A stretch of DNA of 64,000 bases. It comes from Oscillospiraceae bacterium. Its GTDB lineage: Bacteria > Bacillota > Clostridia > Oscillospirales > Oscillospiraceae. The DNA lies in NCBI GenBank assembly GCA_017542425.1, contig JAFXXH010000073.1, positions 47,430-111,429 on the forward strand, written 5' to 3'. The notes under the pieces were generated by a model. The model was not told the origin of the DNA and ran no database searches. It saw only the letters and a list, made by a program, of their open reading frames with translations. Of this stretch, positions 16,858 through 33,528 are shown piece by piece; the first letter of the stretch is position 1, and each line of letters begins with the position of its first letter. The position numbers and the translations under genes are program-made.

Positions 16858-17838
16858 ATGCGCCGTAACACCATCTCCGCATTCCGTTATTCCCCCAGCG
16901 GCAAGGGCCGCCCGCAGGTTCTATTGATCGGCAACGGCCTGGAGCGGACGGAGGGCCAGCCCGACTGGGACGCCCTGCTGGACGCGCTGGTCTGTCCGGG
17001 CCGTGCGCCGCTGACGCAGGCCGAGCGGGAGGCGCTGCCCTTCCCGTTGCTGTACCAGCTTCTCTCCACCCCCGACCCGGCCCCCGCCAGACTGGAGCCG
17101 GAGGACGTGACGGCGGAGGAACAGCGCCTGGCCAAAGCCCTGGCGCTGCTGGAAAGCCGCTCCAACCCCCTGCTGGACCGGCTGCCGCAGCTGGGGGCCG
17201 ACCACATCCTCAGCACGAATTACAGCTATTGCCTGGAGAAAGCCTTCTACCGCCGCCTGGACTTCTCCTACGGCGCGGCCCGCAGCGGCAAGCGCTTCTC
17301 TCTGCTGCCCCCGGAGGAGGCCAAACGGGAGCTGTCCTACCGGCTGCACACGGGCTATCTGGCGAAGAACGCCGACCGCAGCCCGGTGGGGCTCTGGCAC
17401 ATCCACGGGGAGACCACGGTGCCAAGGGGCGTGGTGGTGGGCCATGACCGCTACGGCAGGCTGCTCAGCCGCATGGTCCGGGTCTGCGAGAGCGAGACGG
17501 TCCACAGCCTGGAGACCGAGGCCCGGCCTTTCCGCTCCTGGCCGGAACTGTTCCTGTTCGGGGACGTGTATGTGCTGGGCCAGGGCTTCGCCCTCTGCGA
17601 GCACGACCTCTGGTGGCTGCTGCGCCGCAAACAGCGGGAGCGCTACGCGGACGGGACCGTGTACTTCTACGACAACGAAGACCCCGCCCAGCCGAAGACC
17701 GCGCTGCGCAACCGCCTGCTCCTGGCCCATGGCGTCCGGCTCAACCCGGACCTGGACCGCGTGCCGGGGGACTACGCGGCGTTCTATCACGCGGCGCTGG
17801 ACCGGATCGGGGCGCAGATCAGGGACAGCAGGGTTTGA
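16858..17838 (+). CDS. SIR2-like domain protein
   Basis: This 326-residue stand-alone protein resembles the SIR2_2-type Rossmann domain. It has QVLLIGNGLERT near residue 22 followed by WDALLDAL. GADHILSTNYSYCLEKA follows, in the place of the usual TNYD, then GLWHIHGE (family HG motif). VLGQGFALCEHDLWWLL and VYFYDNED come towards the end. Such domains are NAD-binding or NAD-degrading in several anti-phage proteins, but they also occur in uncharacterised housekeeping proteins. The TNYS and GQGF substitutions may affect catalysis. The ATG has AAAGGAGG nine bases upstream. The C-terminus lies before a bidirectional hairpin at 17850. Confidence 0.72.
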   Translation: MRRNTISAFRYSPSGKGRPQVLLIGNGLERTEGQPDWDALLDALVCPGRAPLTQAEREALPFPLLYQLLSTPDPAPARLEPEDVTAEEQRLAKALALLESRSNPLLDRLPQLGADHILSTNYSYCLEKAFYRRLDFSYGAARSGKRFSLLPPEEAKRELSYRLHTGYLAKNADRSPVGLWHIHGETTVPRGVVVGHDRYGRLLSRMVRVCESETVHSLETEARPFRSWPELFLFGDVYVLGQGFALCEHDLWWLLRRKQRERYADGTVYFYDNEDPAQPKTALRNRLLLAHGVRLNPDLDRVPGDYAAFYHAALDRIGAQIRDSRV

Positions 17839-19164
17839 TCGCGCAAATCGAGACGCAAAACGGAAGGGGCTTGCCCCTTCCGTTTTGCGTCCGTCTGATA
17901 CATGAAAAGGCGTCACCCGCCCTCGTCCCCGCTTTGGCCGCGCCTCTTTTTTCGTGCTGCGAAACAGCACATACAGCAGGTCCAGCAGCAGCACGGCCGC
18001 CACCGCCGCCAGAGCGATGGCCCCGTAGCGCATGGGGAGCAGGTACTGCATCTTCAAATATGCGTGATAGCCTAGCAGACTGGCGAAGCTGACGGCGGCT
18101 GGGACCAGGGCCAGCCGGGGGGAGACTACGGCCAGGGCCAGGGTCAGCACGTCGGCCAGGAAGAAATAGCGGTCATGCATGTGCGGCAGCAGGAAGGGGA
18201 TGGCCACGCAGATCAGAGCCGCGCAGCCCAGCAGGGCACGCGGGTCCAGCCGCCGGCGGCGGATGTAGCACAGGACGTACAGCGCCAGCAAAAACCCGAA
18301 GGCGGCCAGAATCCCGATCTGGGCCAACTGCGCCGTGTCCCCGTCGCCGGGGAGCAGGGCGTAGACGGAGGAGGAGTTGTAGTTCAGCCCGCCGCCCACG
18401 GACCCGGCCTGACTGAAATAGAGCAGCGCCGTCTCCTTCCAGGGCCGCCCCAGGGCCACGGCGGGGGCAATGGCGGCGGCGTAGCCCAGGGGAAAGAAGA
18501 GCAAGTGCCACCACTTCACCTTCCGGGCGAAGAGGAAGATCAGGTACACCGGCAGCAGGAACACCGCCTGGAGTTTGAAGGAGAAGGAGAGGGCTGCGGC
18601 CAGGACGGAGCGGATGGGCCTGTCCTCCAGGGCGAAGACCAGGCTCCAGACCGCCAGGGCCCCATAGATGCTGTCGCACTGGCCCCAATAAGCGCCGTTC
18701 AGCAGCACGGTGGGGAGCAGGAGCGTCAGGAAAAAGCTCAGCAGCCGGGCGAAGTCCCCCTTGCGGAAGCGGGAGACCAGCCGCAGCACGCCCCAGGCCA
18801 GCAGCAGGTCGAAAAGGCAGGACAGCAGCTTGATGAGATAGAGGTCCCGCACCGGGAGATAGGTGAAGCCCGCCAGGAAGTATAAGTACGGCACGTTGTA
18901 GTTGCAGGCCACAGAGAAGTCCCAGACGTCCATCCGCAGGCCGGCAAAGCCCCCGGCCCGGCGAAAGTCCTCCACCCAGGCGTGGAGGAAGGTCTGGTAG
19001 TCCAGGGTCTCATGCCCCAGCATCGCCCCCCGCAGGGCCATGACGGCCAGCAACAGCGCGGCGGAGAGGAACAGCGCGCTTTTCCGGCGCAGCAGCCCCT
19101 CCTTCCAGAGGATCAGATAGCCCAGCGCGGCCAGGACCACCAGCACGAGATACGGAACGGTCAT
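16921..19164 (-). CDS. GT-C-like glycosyltransferase membrane protein with probable run-on C-terminus
   Basis: The convincing part is the first ~420 residues (about 17905-19164). It has many hydrophobic segments, with DYQTFLHAWVEDFRRAGG, YNVPYLYFLAGFTYLP and YWGQCDSIYGAL, which resemble polyprenol-dependent mannosyltransferases of the GT-C type. After RSTKKEARPKRGRGR the frame runs without a stop through the shared terminator and about 320 codons antisense to the SIR2-like gene. That part is low-complexity and almost certainly not native. A one-base change in the A6 run near 17943 would give a stop at 17913-17915. The start has AAAGGAGG upstream. Confidence 0.65.
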   Translation of the reverse strand: MTVPYLVLVVLAALGYLILWKEGLLRRKSALFLSAALLLAVMALRGAMLGHETLDYQTFLHAWVEDFRRAGGFAGLRMDVWDFSVACNYNVPYLYFLAGFTYLPVRDLYLIKLLSCLFDLLLAWGVLRLVSRFRKGDFARLLSFFLTLLLPTVLLNGAYWGQCDSIYGALAVWSLVFALEDRPIRSVLAAALSFSFKLQAVFLLPVYLIFLFARKVKWWHLLFFPLGYAAAIAPAVALGRPWKETALLYFSQAGSVGGGLNYNSSSVYALLPGDGDTAQLAQIGILAAFGFLLALYVLCYIRRRRLDPRALLGCAALICVAIPFLLPHMHDRYFFLADVLTLALAVVSPRLALVPAAVSFASLLGYHAYLKMQYLLPMRYGAIALAAVAAVLLLDLLYVLFRSTKKEARPKRGRGRVTPFHVSDGRKTEGASPFRFASRFARSNPAVPDLRPDPVQRRVIERRVVPRHAVQVRVEPDAMGQEQAVAQRGLRLGGVFVVVEVHGPVRVALPLFAAQQPPEVVLAEGEALAQHIHVPEQEQFRPGAERPGLGLQAVDRLALADPDHAAEQPAVAVMAHHHAPWHRGLPVDVPEPHRAAVGVLRQIARVQPVGQLPFGLLRGQQREALAAAGRAVGEVQAAVEGFLQAIAVIRAEDVVGPQLRQPVQQGVGAAFQQRQGFGQALFLRRHVLRLQSGGGRVGGGEKLVQQREGQRLPLGLRQRRTARTDQRVQQGVPVGLALRPLQAVADQ
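17850..17892. terminator. Bidirectional terminator between convergent genes
   Basis: GACGCAAAACGGAAGGGGC / GCCCCTTCCGTTTTGCGTC forms a 19-bp perfect stem with a minimal loop. It lies between the SIR2-like gene and the end of the GT-C gene, and A/T tracts allow use in both directions. Confidence 0.8.
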
Positions 19165-19318
19165 ATGCGGCCTCCTTTTGTCAAAATAAACAAAAAAGCA
19201 GCTGGAACTCTCTCCAACCGCGACAGATTGCGCCTTGACAAGCTATTTTGAACTGTGATAAAATAACTTGCTATATCACCGAGAGGACAGCTTGCCCTTT
19301 TTTCCCGATTTCCCGTAC

Positions 19319-19346
19319 AGTATAGCACAGCGGACGGAAAAATCAA
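19319..19346 (-). promoter_or_regulatory. Putative promoter of the GT-C gene
   Basis: Minus strand TTGATT (19346-19341), 16-base spacer, TATACT (19324-19319). The transcript would have a ~150-base AT-rich leader. On the plus strand TTGACA at 19364-19369 is a possible -35 for rpoB, but its -10 (GAAAAC) is poor. Confidence 0.5.
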
Positions 19347-19418
19347 GGGCGCGCCGAAAACTATTGACAACATATCCGGGCGTATCGAAAACATGATTCG
19401 AAGGAGTGATCATCCAAC

Positions 19419-23222
<3,804 letters not shown>

Positions 23223-23228
23223 GCAGAG

Positions 23229-27029
<3,801 letters not shown>

Positions 27030-27043
27030 GCCAGGCATATCAC

Positions 27044-27084
27044 AAGCCCCCCCGTACCGGGATCGCCCGGTACGGGGGGCTTTT
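27044..27084 (+). terminator. Intrinsic terminator after rpoC
   Basis: AAGCCCCCCCGTACCGGG pairs with CCCGGTACGGGGGGCTT, followed by TT. It is a strong stem that ends the rpoBC operon. Confidence 0.88.
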
Positions 27085-27494
27085 GCATGCTGCAAAAAAT
27101 GGCGGCAGGATACCCGGATGAAGTTTGAAAAAATTTACGAATCTTTCACGTATCATGCCCGGAATTTTCGTACTTTTGCCGTCTGTTGCAAGGCGGCAAA
27201 CCATCTGAGCGCGCCGCGGAGTTCTCTCTGCGGCGCGCTCAATCATTTCCAAATTGTTCCATTTTGTTGTTTTCTTTCTTTGCCCATGCCCCTTCAGACG
27301 GCCATACCGTTTCCTTCTTCCGCGTCCGCGCCGCGTGTGAAGTCTGGGAGCTGGGATAGATTGGAACGTATTTTGTGGAAAAGCTGCGCAAAAACAGAAA
27401 AACATCAAATATTTTGTCAGGAAACAGCACAAATTCAAATCATTACCGAATAAGTTTGTTAAAACTTAAATTATTAAAAAATTGAAATAAATGC
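27085..27494. other. Long non-coding gap between rpoC and the surface protein gene
   Basis: About 410 bases without a credible gene. They include a perfect 11-bp inverted repeat, GAGCGCGCCGC (27207-27217) with GCGGCGCGCTC (27230-27240), followed by T-rich text, which may be a second terminator. The rest is AT-rich and leads into the promoter of the surface protein. Short open frames here have no ribosome site. Confidence 0.5.
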
Positions 27495-27523
27495 TTGCAT
27501 TTCCTCCTTTTCCAAAATATAAT
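27495..27523 (+). promoter_or_regulatory. Promoter of the LPXTG surface protein gene
   Basis: TTGCAT (27495-27500), 17-base spacer, TATAAT (27518-27523) in an AT-rich block. The leader to the ATG is about 120 bases. Confidence 0.75.
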
Positions 27524-27648
27524 ATAATTGTTAACGAGACATGTAAATTTGATGTTTTTTCTGACGCATTCGCATCGGGAAAAGGCAAGGGCTGCGATGC
27601 AGCGGGGTCTGAGCACAGCCCGATCGGAATCGCAAGGAGCGTAACGAC

Positions 27649-30600
27649 ATGAAGCATTGCAAACGGTTTTTCAGTTTTTTGGCGGCGCTGGCGCTGCTGC
27701 TGTTCCTGAGTCTGCCTTCGCTTTCCATGGCGGAGTCCGGCCAGGCGGAGGACGGGGCGCGGAGCCCCGTAGAGGCGTCTGTCGAACACGCGGCGGAAGA
27801 CGCGGACCCCTGGGAGGAAGCGGAGCCCCGGGGAGACGGGGAGGAAGCGCCCGCACCGGTGTACCCGGCGCTCCAGGAAGACGCCGACGACGCAAATGAC
27901 GCGCCCTCGGCGGCGTTCCCGGCGTTCCCGGAGGAGGCCGAAGACGCCGAAAGCACGGCGGAAGCGGACCCGACGGAATTTGCCACGCTTTCGGAGGAAG
28001 ACGAACCCGCCGGAGCGGAGGCGGATCCGGCGGAGGCCCAGCTGCCGGAGCTGTCGGAGACCGACGGCCCCGCAGGGGACGAAGCGGACCCGGCAGAAGC
28101 GCCCGCGCCCGAGGACGCGGCGCTTTCGGAGGCGGACGCGCCGCACTGGGACGACGATGGGGAAGCGCCCCCGCCGGAGTTCCCGGGCCTTTGGGAGGAA
28201 CCGGAGACGGACGCGGCGCTTGTGGCGGAGGGAGAGCTGCTCCGCCTGACGGCGGACACGCGCTGGAACAGCCTGGACAACATCCATGTGGTCGTGGAGG
28301 CGGACGCGGGCGTCCTCCCGCCGGATACCCTGCTGCGGGCTGCGGCGGTCAAAGACCCGGACATCCTGCGGCGGGCGCGGGAGGCGGTGGAGTCGGCGGA
28401 CCGCCGGGTGGCGCTGGTGCAGGCCCTGGAGCTGGGCTTTTTCGGCCCGGATGGGGCGGCGCTGGAGCCGGAGGGCCCCGTCCGCGTGACGCTGTATTCC
28501 TACCGGGCGGCCCGCTTCCGGGAGTTGGAGCTGGTCAGCGTCCTGGACGACTGGACCGATGTGGTGGAAACCACGCAGAATCTGGCGTCCCTCGGCTTTG
28601 CGGTGTACGAATCCGGCGTCTACGCCATCGTAGGCACGGAGGCCGTGGTCTTCGAGCACCTGAGCGCCCGGGGCGGGGCGGCCTCCGTCACCGTCTCCTA
28701 TGACCCGGAGCGCTTCGGCTTCCTGCGGGACGCCTCGCTGGAGGTGCGGGAGCTGGAGGGCGAAGAGCTGGAGCGGTATCTCGCCGCCGCAGCGGAGGCG
28801 CTGGCCGCCGTGGACAAAGACCCGGATGAGCCGGAAGCTCCGGACGAGTCCGAAGGCCGCGACGAACCGGAAGACCCCGGCGAAGCCGGAGAGGAGGCCG
28901 GGCGCGGCCTGGCCTGGGCCCGCTTCTTTGACGTGCGCCTGACCGCCCCGGACGGGACAGAATACCATGAGCTGGGCGGCGACGTGCGCGTGACGGTGAC
29001 GCTGGACGAGCCGCTGGAGGTCCCGGAGGACTGCGCGCTCTACGCCGTCCACTTCGCCGACGGCCCCGAGGCACCGCCGGAGCTCACCGAGGCTGCGCTG
29101 AACGAGGACGGGACGGAGCTGTCCTTCACCCAGAGCGGCTTTTCCGCTACGGGGACGGTGCTGATGGGTGCATATGTCAGCGGCAGCAGATGGTGGCCAG
29201 AAGTATGGCACAATGAACACCTATATGTTGTTACCGAGAATTGGCTTCCCTATGTGGTGCTGGTACGGGAGCCGGAATCGGGAAATCCCGACCCGAAACG
29301 GCCTTTCTATATGCTGGAGGTGGACACAAGCACTGAGCATGTGGATGAAGTATCCTCCACCCGCACCTATACCCGATACAGGGTTAAGCTTGTAGAGGCG
29401 AACGTGAAGGAGGAAGCGGACGGAACGCTCAGCCTATGCTTTGACGACAAGCCGGAGGAAGGCGTGTACTACAGCTCCTTTGAAGACATCGACCAATGGA
29501 TCTGGTTTCATCATCAGTACGGCGGTACCGGATATAGTAGTTCTCGTAAGGGAAATAATCTGGTAAACGCGGCCACCGGTTGCCTGCTGGGAACCGCCGT
29601 GGTAACCAATAGGCCCTCGACGACCGAATACTGCGCGGGAACCGTGTCCGTCGAGGAAGGGCAGTATCCAAACGATGCGTTTTACCTCGAATTTCCCGGT
29701 TTTGGAAGTGATGATCGCTATACCCGGCGCCTGTACAGCCAGAACAGTCTGAAGAATCCCGGGAACAAGTACGTCTGGTACTTTATGAAAGACGAAGATT
29801 ACCTGAAAGGGGTGACAAACAAGAAAGAATACAGCGCTACTAATTCAGTGAATGCTCCTGATCGTTTACCTCCCGACGGCGTACTGGAATTCTATTTCGC
29901 CTCAGAGATCCGGATCAACGGGCAGGAGATCCTGAGGCCGGCAACATTTCCATACGATCCCGACGCCGTGAACTCCTACGGTTCCGGCGACAACGCCTAC
30001 AAAGCCGAAGACCCCTACGGAGACACAAACCCCTATTCCTTCCACACCTACGCCGACAACCCGGACAACGACGCGCTTCCCCCGTCGATCACCCCCGATC
30101 CCCCCGCTGCGAAAAAGACCCTGACCCCCCAGGGTGACGGGAGCTACGAGCTTTCCCTCAGCGTGACCGCCGACGCAGGGGAGAACGCCATGCCGGACGC
30201 CAGCGCGGAGGTGGTGCTGGTGGTGGACGTGTCCGAAAGCATGGACAACCCAAAGAACAACCCTGATGTGAGGCCCGCGATCGCACAGGAACGGGAGGTG
30301 CTGCTGCAAATCGGCAAAATGCTGAAGGAAAAGCAAGTGCCGTTCCACGTGATTCTGTTCTCTACGGGCGCCTGGACCGACGGCAAAACCTATACCGCGC
30401 AGAACTACGGCGAATTTGAGGTGATGGTCAACGGACTCACAACAAGATTGGGCGGCGCTACCTGCTGGGAGGCCGCTCTGCATCTGGCGGGCAGGGTCCT
30501 GAAGCAGATCGACGCTGCGGAAGTCGCAAGTACAGATGTGAACTACAAGGACAAATACGTCATGTTCATCTCCGACGGCAAGCCAAACCTACATGTCAGG

Positions 30601-33384
30601 GATACCGTAGTACAGATCCAACCATACCAAATCACAGAATTTGATCAGAGTTTCGGCGGCAAGCGCGTTTCCGGCTGGGGTTACAAGGAAGGACAGTCGG
30701 AAACCGGCAACAGCGGCGTGGAGATTCAAATGAGGCCCCTTCTGCTGGAGCAGAAGCTGGTGGCGGCCGGGGCCAACGTCATCAACGTCTTCATCCAGAG
30801 CAACGAGAAAGACGGCATAGGGCCAAAGTGGATGAAACGCATGTCGAACATCGCCTACGCCGGCGGGATCTATACGCAGGAGCCGCCCGCAGGCACCTAC
30901 TACTGGGCCGACGCGGCCAACGAGGGCGAGATCGCAGGGGAGCTGATTTCCGCCACCCGCTTCATCCTGCGAAAGTTCCTCTATCAGGATGTGAGCCTGA
31001 CCGACGGACTGACCGAGGGCACGGCGCTGGCGGGGACCACCGGGCTGGCCCCGGAGGGGGCTGTCCCGGACTTCTCCTACACGATCACGCTGAAGAACGG
31101 AACCGAGTACATCGGCGAGTTCCCGGCGGGAGAGACAACGGCGCTCCGCTTCTGTCGAAACACGGATGACGGGATCAAGTATCTGGCCGCCGACGGTTCG
31201 GAGACCGCAAACGCGGAGGAAGCCCTCCTGCTCGGGAAGGCCGAATACAACGGCTCCACGCGCACGGTCAACTGGGACATCAAGCCCCCCAACGCGGAAG
31301 ACGGTGCGCATTATACCCTGATCGAGGACGCGACCTATACCGTCAGCTTCCCGGTCTGGCCCACCCAGGAGACCTATGACGCCATTTCCGGGCGGGAGAA
31401 CAACGGCTCCGACATAGAGCTGCCGCAGGGCCTGTATCCCCTGGAGGAATACAATTATACCTTCGCTTCCGACACTCCGCCGACGTCTCTTTCCGATCTG
31501 CTCGCTTTTCTGAACATCTCCGGAGCGGATGTGGACAGCGTGAAATCCGGTGACCCGGAGGGGATCTCCGTGACGGAGGCGTCTCCGGGTAATTGGACGC
31601 TGGCTGTTGCTGCAGGCCTGGATCGCACGATACCCCTTACAATCACCCTGAAAGACGGAAGCGTGCTCGTTGTGAATATGTCAGGCTCTGCGGAGGCGTC
31701 CGCAGAAAAGCTGGAGCGGCATTGGAAGCTGTCCACCAACACCAAGGGGACGGCGGTGAACTATAAGCCACAACTGCGGATCCAGGAGAACGGGGAACCC
31801 CCGGAGTGGCGGAACTTCCCTTCCAGCCGGGAGGAGATCGAGAATCCCGACCCCGTGGAGCTGGCGGCGTGGACCGTCAACGCCCGGAAAGTCTGGATGG
31901 ACAGCGGGACGGAGCACAGCGATATCGACCGTCTGACCCTGCATCTCTTGCAGGGTGGTACGGACTACATCGGAGAGATTGAACTGACCGGTACGGGCGG
32001 CTGGCTCAGCGCGGACTTTTCCATCTCCCCCGGCATGATGGTCAGGCGGACGGAGGAGACCGAAAGCTGGGGCAAGGCCGTCACCTTTGACGGCGAGCCT
32101 TACGTCCTGCTGAACGAGGGCTACAGCTACCACTTTACGGAGACGCTGCCCAATTCGCTCTACCCGTTTCGGTTGGAGGAAGACAGCTTTTATCCCATGC
32201 TGGTGGACGGCGTGCCGGTCAACGCCCAGAGAGTCACCGTCGGGGAAAGCTACGCCTACACCGACGTGGGGCGGCTGGTGAAGCCGCTCCTGGCGAAGAA
32301 CCGACTGGCCGACGCCATCAGCATCGAGATCACCAAGCAGGTGCTGGACGCCCAGGGACAGCGCGTCCAGGCGGATGGGCAGGAGAATGGACAGGAGGAG
32401 AATGTCGAATTTCATCTGACCGTGACCCTGACGGCTCCGGGCGGCGAACTCAACGGGTTTCCGCTGCTGAACGGCGACCGCATCGTGCGCTTCGGCGTGC
32501 TGGATCGGGAGGGAGCCAACGTGACTGCGGAACGCTTCCCGGAGGGCAACTATCTGACCTTCAATGAGACGGGCGTCGCCGTGGGAGACTTCCCCATCAG
32601 GGACGGGGAGACGGTCTTCTTCCCCAGCGTGCCGGAGGGCACCCGCTACAAGGTGGAGGAACCGGAGACGTCCATGCCCGAGGGATATGTCTTGCGGGAG
32701 ATCGCCTGCTTCATCCGGGACGCCGACACGGGCGACCTCACGGCTGGCGCAGCGAATGAGAACGGCTATCTGGCGCAGCGCGACCAGAACCAAGTCGTGG
32801 TCACCAATCAAATCCGCGTGGAGGATGAAAAACCCATCCTTCCGCGCATCGTCATCGACAAGTTCCAGACCGGCGACAATACGCAGAAGCTCTCCGGCGC
32901 AGCCTTCGTGCTCTACCGTTACCCCAGCGCGGAGGAGTTGGAGGCCGACGAGACCCTGGGCGCGGAGACCCCCCTGTACTACTGCCGCCCTGACCCCGAC
33001 GAACCGCCGACCTTCACCCCGGACAAAGACCAGGCCCTGACCGTCATCACCGACGCCGACGGCCGCGCAGAATTTACCGACCTCCCCGACGGCGTCTATT
33101 ACCTGCTGGAGACCGAGGCCCCCATTGACTACCACAGGCTGATCGCGCCCATCGCCGTCACGGTGGACACAAGCTGGCTGGAGACGGCGGAGAACCCCAC
33201 GCAGGCGCAGATCGCGGCGGCGTCCGTCTTCACGGTGCACATCGCCAACACCCCAAAAACCACCCTCCCCGCCACCGGCGGCCCCGGCCCGGCCCGGCAA
33301 GCCGGTCTCGCCCCGCTGCTGCTGGGAGTCGGCGCGGCAGGGCTCGTGATCCTGCGGAGAAAGCGCAAAACGGCGGGTCGGTGA
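27649..33384 (+). CDS. LPXTG-anchored surface protein with VWA domain and SpaA/Cna-B-type C-terminal domain
   Basis: This 1911-residue secreted protein has a signal peptide (MKHCKRFF, hydrophobic core, cleavage likely after SMA at residue 28). A long Glu/Asp/Ala/Pro region to about residue 190 has repeated EADP(A/T)E units. The VWA domain spans about residues 850-1110, with the MIDAS start VDVSES at 859-864. A SpaA/Cna-B-like domain begins near 1730 (IDKFQTGDNTQKLSGAAFVLY ... GVYYLLETEAP in pieces). The sorting signal LPATG lies at 1873-1877, followed by a hydrophobic stretch and RRKRKTAGR. It resembles pilus-tip or adhesin proteins. No sortase or other pilin is in the window. The section around 29160-29950 is visibly lower in GC than its flanks. 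Confidence 0.85.
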   Translation: MKHCKRFFSFLAALALLLFLSLPSLSMAESGQAEDGARSPVEASVEHAAEDADPWEEAEPRGDGEEAPAPVYPALQEDADDANDAPSAAFPAFPEEAEDAESTAEADPTEFATLSEEDEPAGAEADPAEAQLPELSETDGPAGDEADPAEAPAPEDAALSEADAPHWDDDGEAPPPEFPGLWEEPETDAALVAEGELLRLTADTRWNSLDNIHVVVEADAGVLPPDTLLRAAAVKDPDILRRAREAVESADRRVALVQALELGFFGPDGAALEPEGPVRVTLYSYRAARFRELELVSVLDDWTDVVETTQNLASLGFAVYESGVYAIVGTEAVVFEHLSARGGAASVTVSYDPERFGFLRDASLEVRELEGEELERYLAAAAEALAAVDKDPDEPEAPDESEGRDEPEDPGEAGEEAGRGLAWARFFDVRLTAPDGTEYHELGGDVRVTVTLDEPLEVPEDCALYAVHFADGPEAPPELTEAALNEDGTELSFTQSGFSATGTVLMGAYVSGSRWWPEVWHNEHLYVVTENWLPYVVLVREPESGNPDPKRPFYMLEVDTSTEHVDEVSSTRTYTRYRVKLVEANVKEEADGTLSLCFDDKPEEGVYYSSFEDIDQWIWFHHQYGGTGYSSSRKGNNLVNAATGCLLGTAVVTNRPSTTEYCAGTVSVEEGQYPNDAFYLEFPGFGSDDRYTRRLYSQNSLKNPGNKYVWYFMKDEDYLKGVTNKKEYSATNSVNAPDRLPPDGVLEFYFASEIRINGQEILRPATFPYDPDAVNSYGSGDNAYKAEDPYGDTNPYSFHTYADNPDNDALPPSITPDPPAAKKTLTPQGDGSYELSLSVTADAGENAMPDASAEVVLVVDVSESMDNPKNNPDVRPAIAQEREVLLQIGKMLKEKQVPFHVILFSTGAWTDGKTYTAQNYGEFEVMVNGLTTRLGGATCWEAALHLAGRVLKQIDAAEVASTDVNYKDKYVMFISDGKPNLHVRDTVVQIQPYQITEFDQSFGGKRVSGWGYKEGQSETGNSGVEIQMRPLLLEQKLVAAGANVINVFIQSNEKDGIGPKWMKRMSNIAYAGGIYTQEPPAGTYYWADAANEGEIAGELISATRFILRKFLYQDVSLTDGLTEGTALAGTTGLAPEGAVPDFSYTITLKNGTEYIGEFPAGETTALRFCRNTDDGIKYLAADGSETANAEEALLLGKAEYNGSTRTVNWDIKPPNAEDGAHYTLIEDATYTVSFPVWPTQETYDAISGRENNGSDIELPQGLYPLEEYNYTFASDTPPTSLSDLLAFLNISGADVDSVKSGDPEGISVTEASPGNWTLAVAAGLDRTIPLTITLKDGSVLVVNMSGSAEASAEKLERHWKLSTNTKGTAVNYKPQLRIQENGEPPEWRNFPSSREEIENPDPVELAAWTVNARKVWMDSGTEHSDIDRLTLHLLQGGTDYIGEIELTGTGGWLSADFSISPGMMVRRTEETESWGKAVTFDGEPYVLLNEGYSYHFTETLPNSLYPFRLEEDSFYPMLVDGVPVNAQRVTVGESYAYTDVGRLVKPLLAKNRLADAISIEITKQVLDAQGQRVQADGQENGQEENVEFHLTVTLTAPGGELNGFPLLNGDRIVRFGVLDREGANVTAERFPEGNYLTFNETGVAVGDFPIRDGETVFFPSVPEGTRYKVEEPETSMPEGYVLREIACFIRDADTGDLTAGAANENGYLAQRDQNQVVVTNQIRVEDEKPILPRIVIDKFQTGDNTQKLSGAAFVLYRYPSAEELEADETLGAETPLYYCRPDPDEPPTFTPDKDQALTVITDADGRAEFTDLPDGVYYLLETEAPIDYHRLIAPIAVTVDTSWLETAENPTQAQIAAASVFTVHIANTPKTTLPATGGPGPARQAGLAPLLLGVGAAGLVILRRKRKTAGR

Positions 33385-33437
33385 GACGGAAAAAGCCCCG
33401 GAACCGGCTGCGTTTTGCCGGAGAAACCGCTGCAAAA

Positions 33438-33480
33438 CAGAGCGCGCTTCCACGTCCCTGCGACGTGAAAGCGCGCTCTG
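33438..33480. terminator. Bidirectional terminator between surface protein and coaX
   Basis: CAGAGCGCGCTTCCACGTC pairs with GACGTGAAAGCGCGCTCTG (one mismatch) around CCTGC, between two convergent genes. Confidence 0.8.
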
Positions 33481-33528
33481 CACGATCTGCGGTCTCTCTT
33501 TGCAGCCGCCAGCGTTCTCCCGGGCGGC

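Noticed and set aside
27118..27453. 111-codon frame between rpoC and the surface protein
   Set aside because: No ribosome site, spans a palindrome, composition unlike neighbouring genes.
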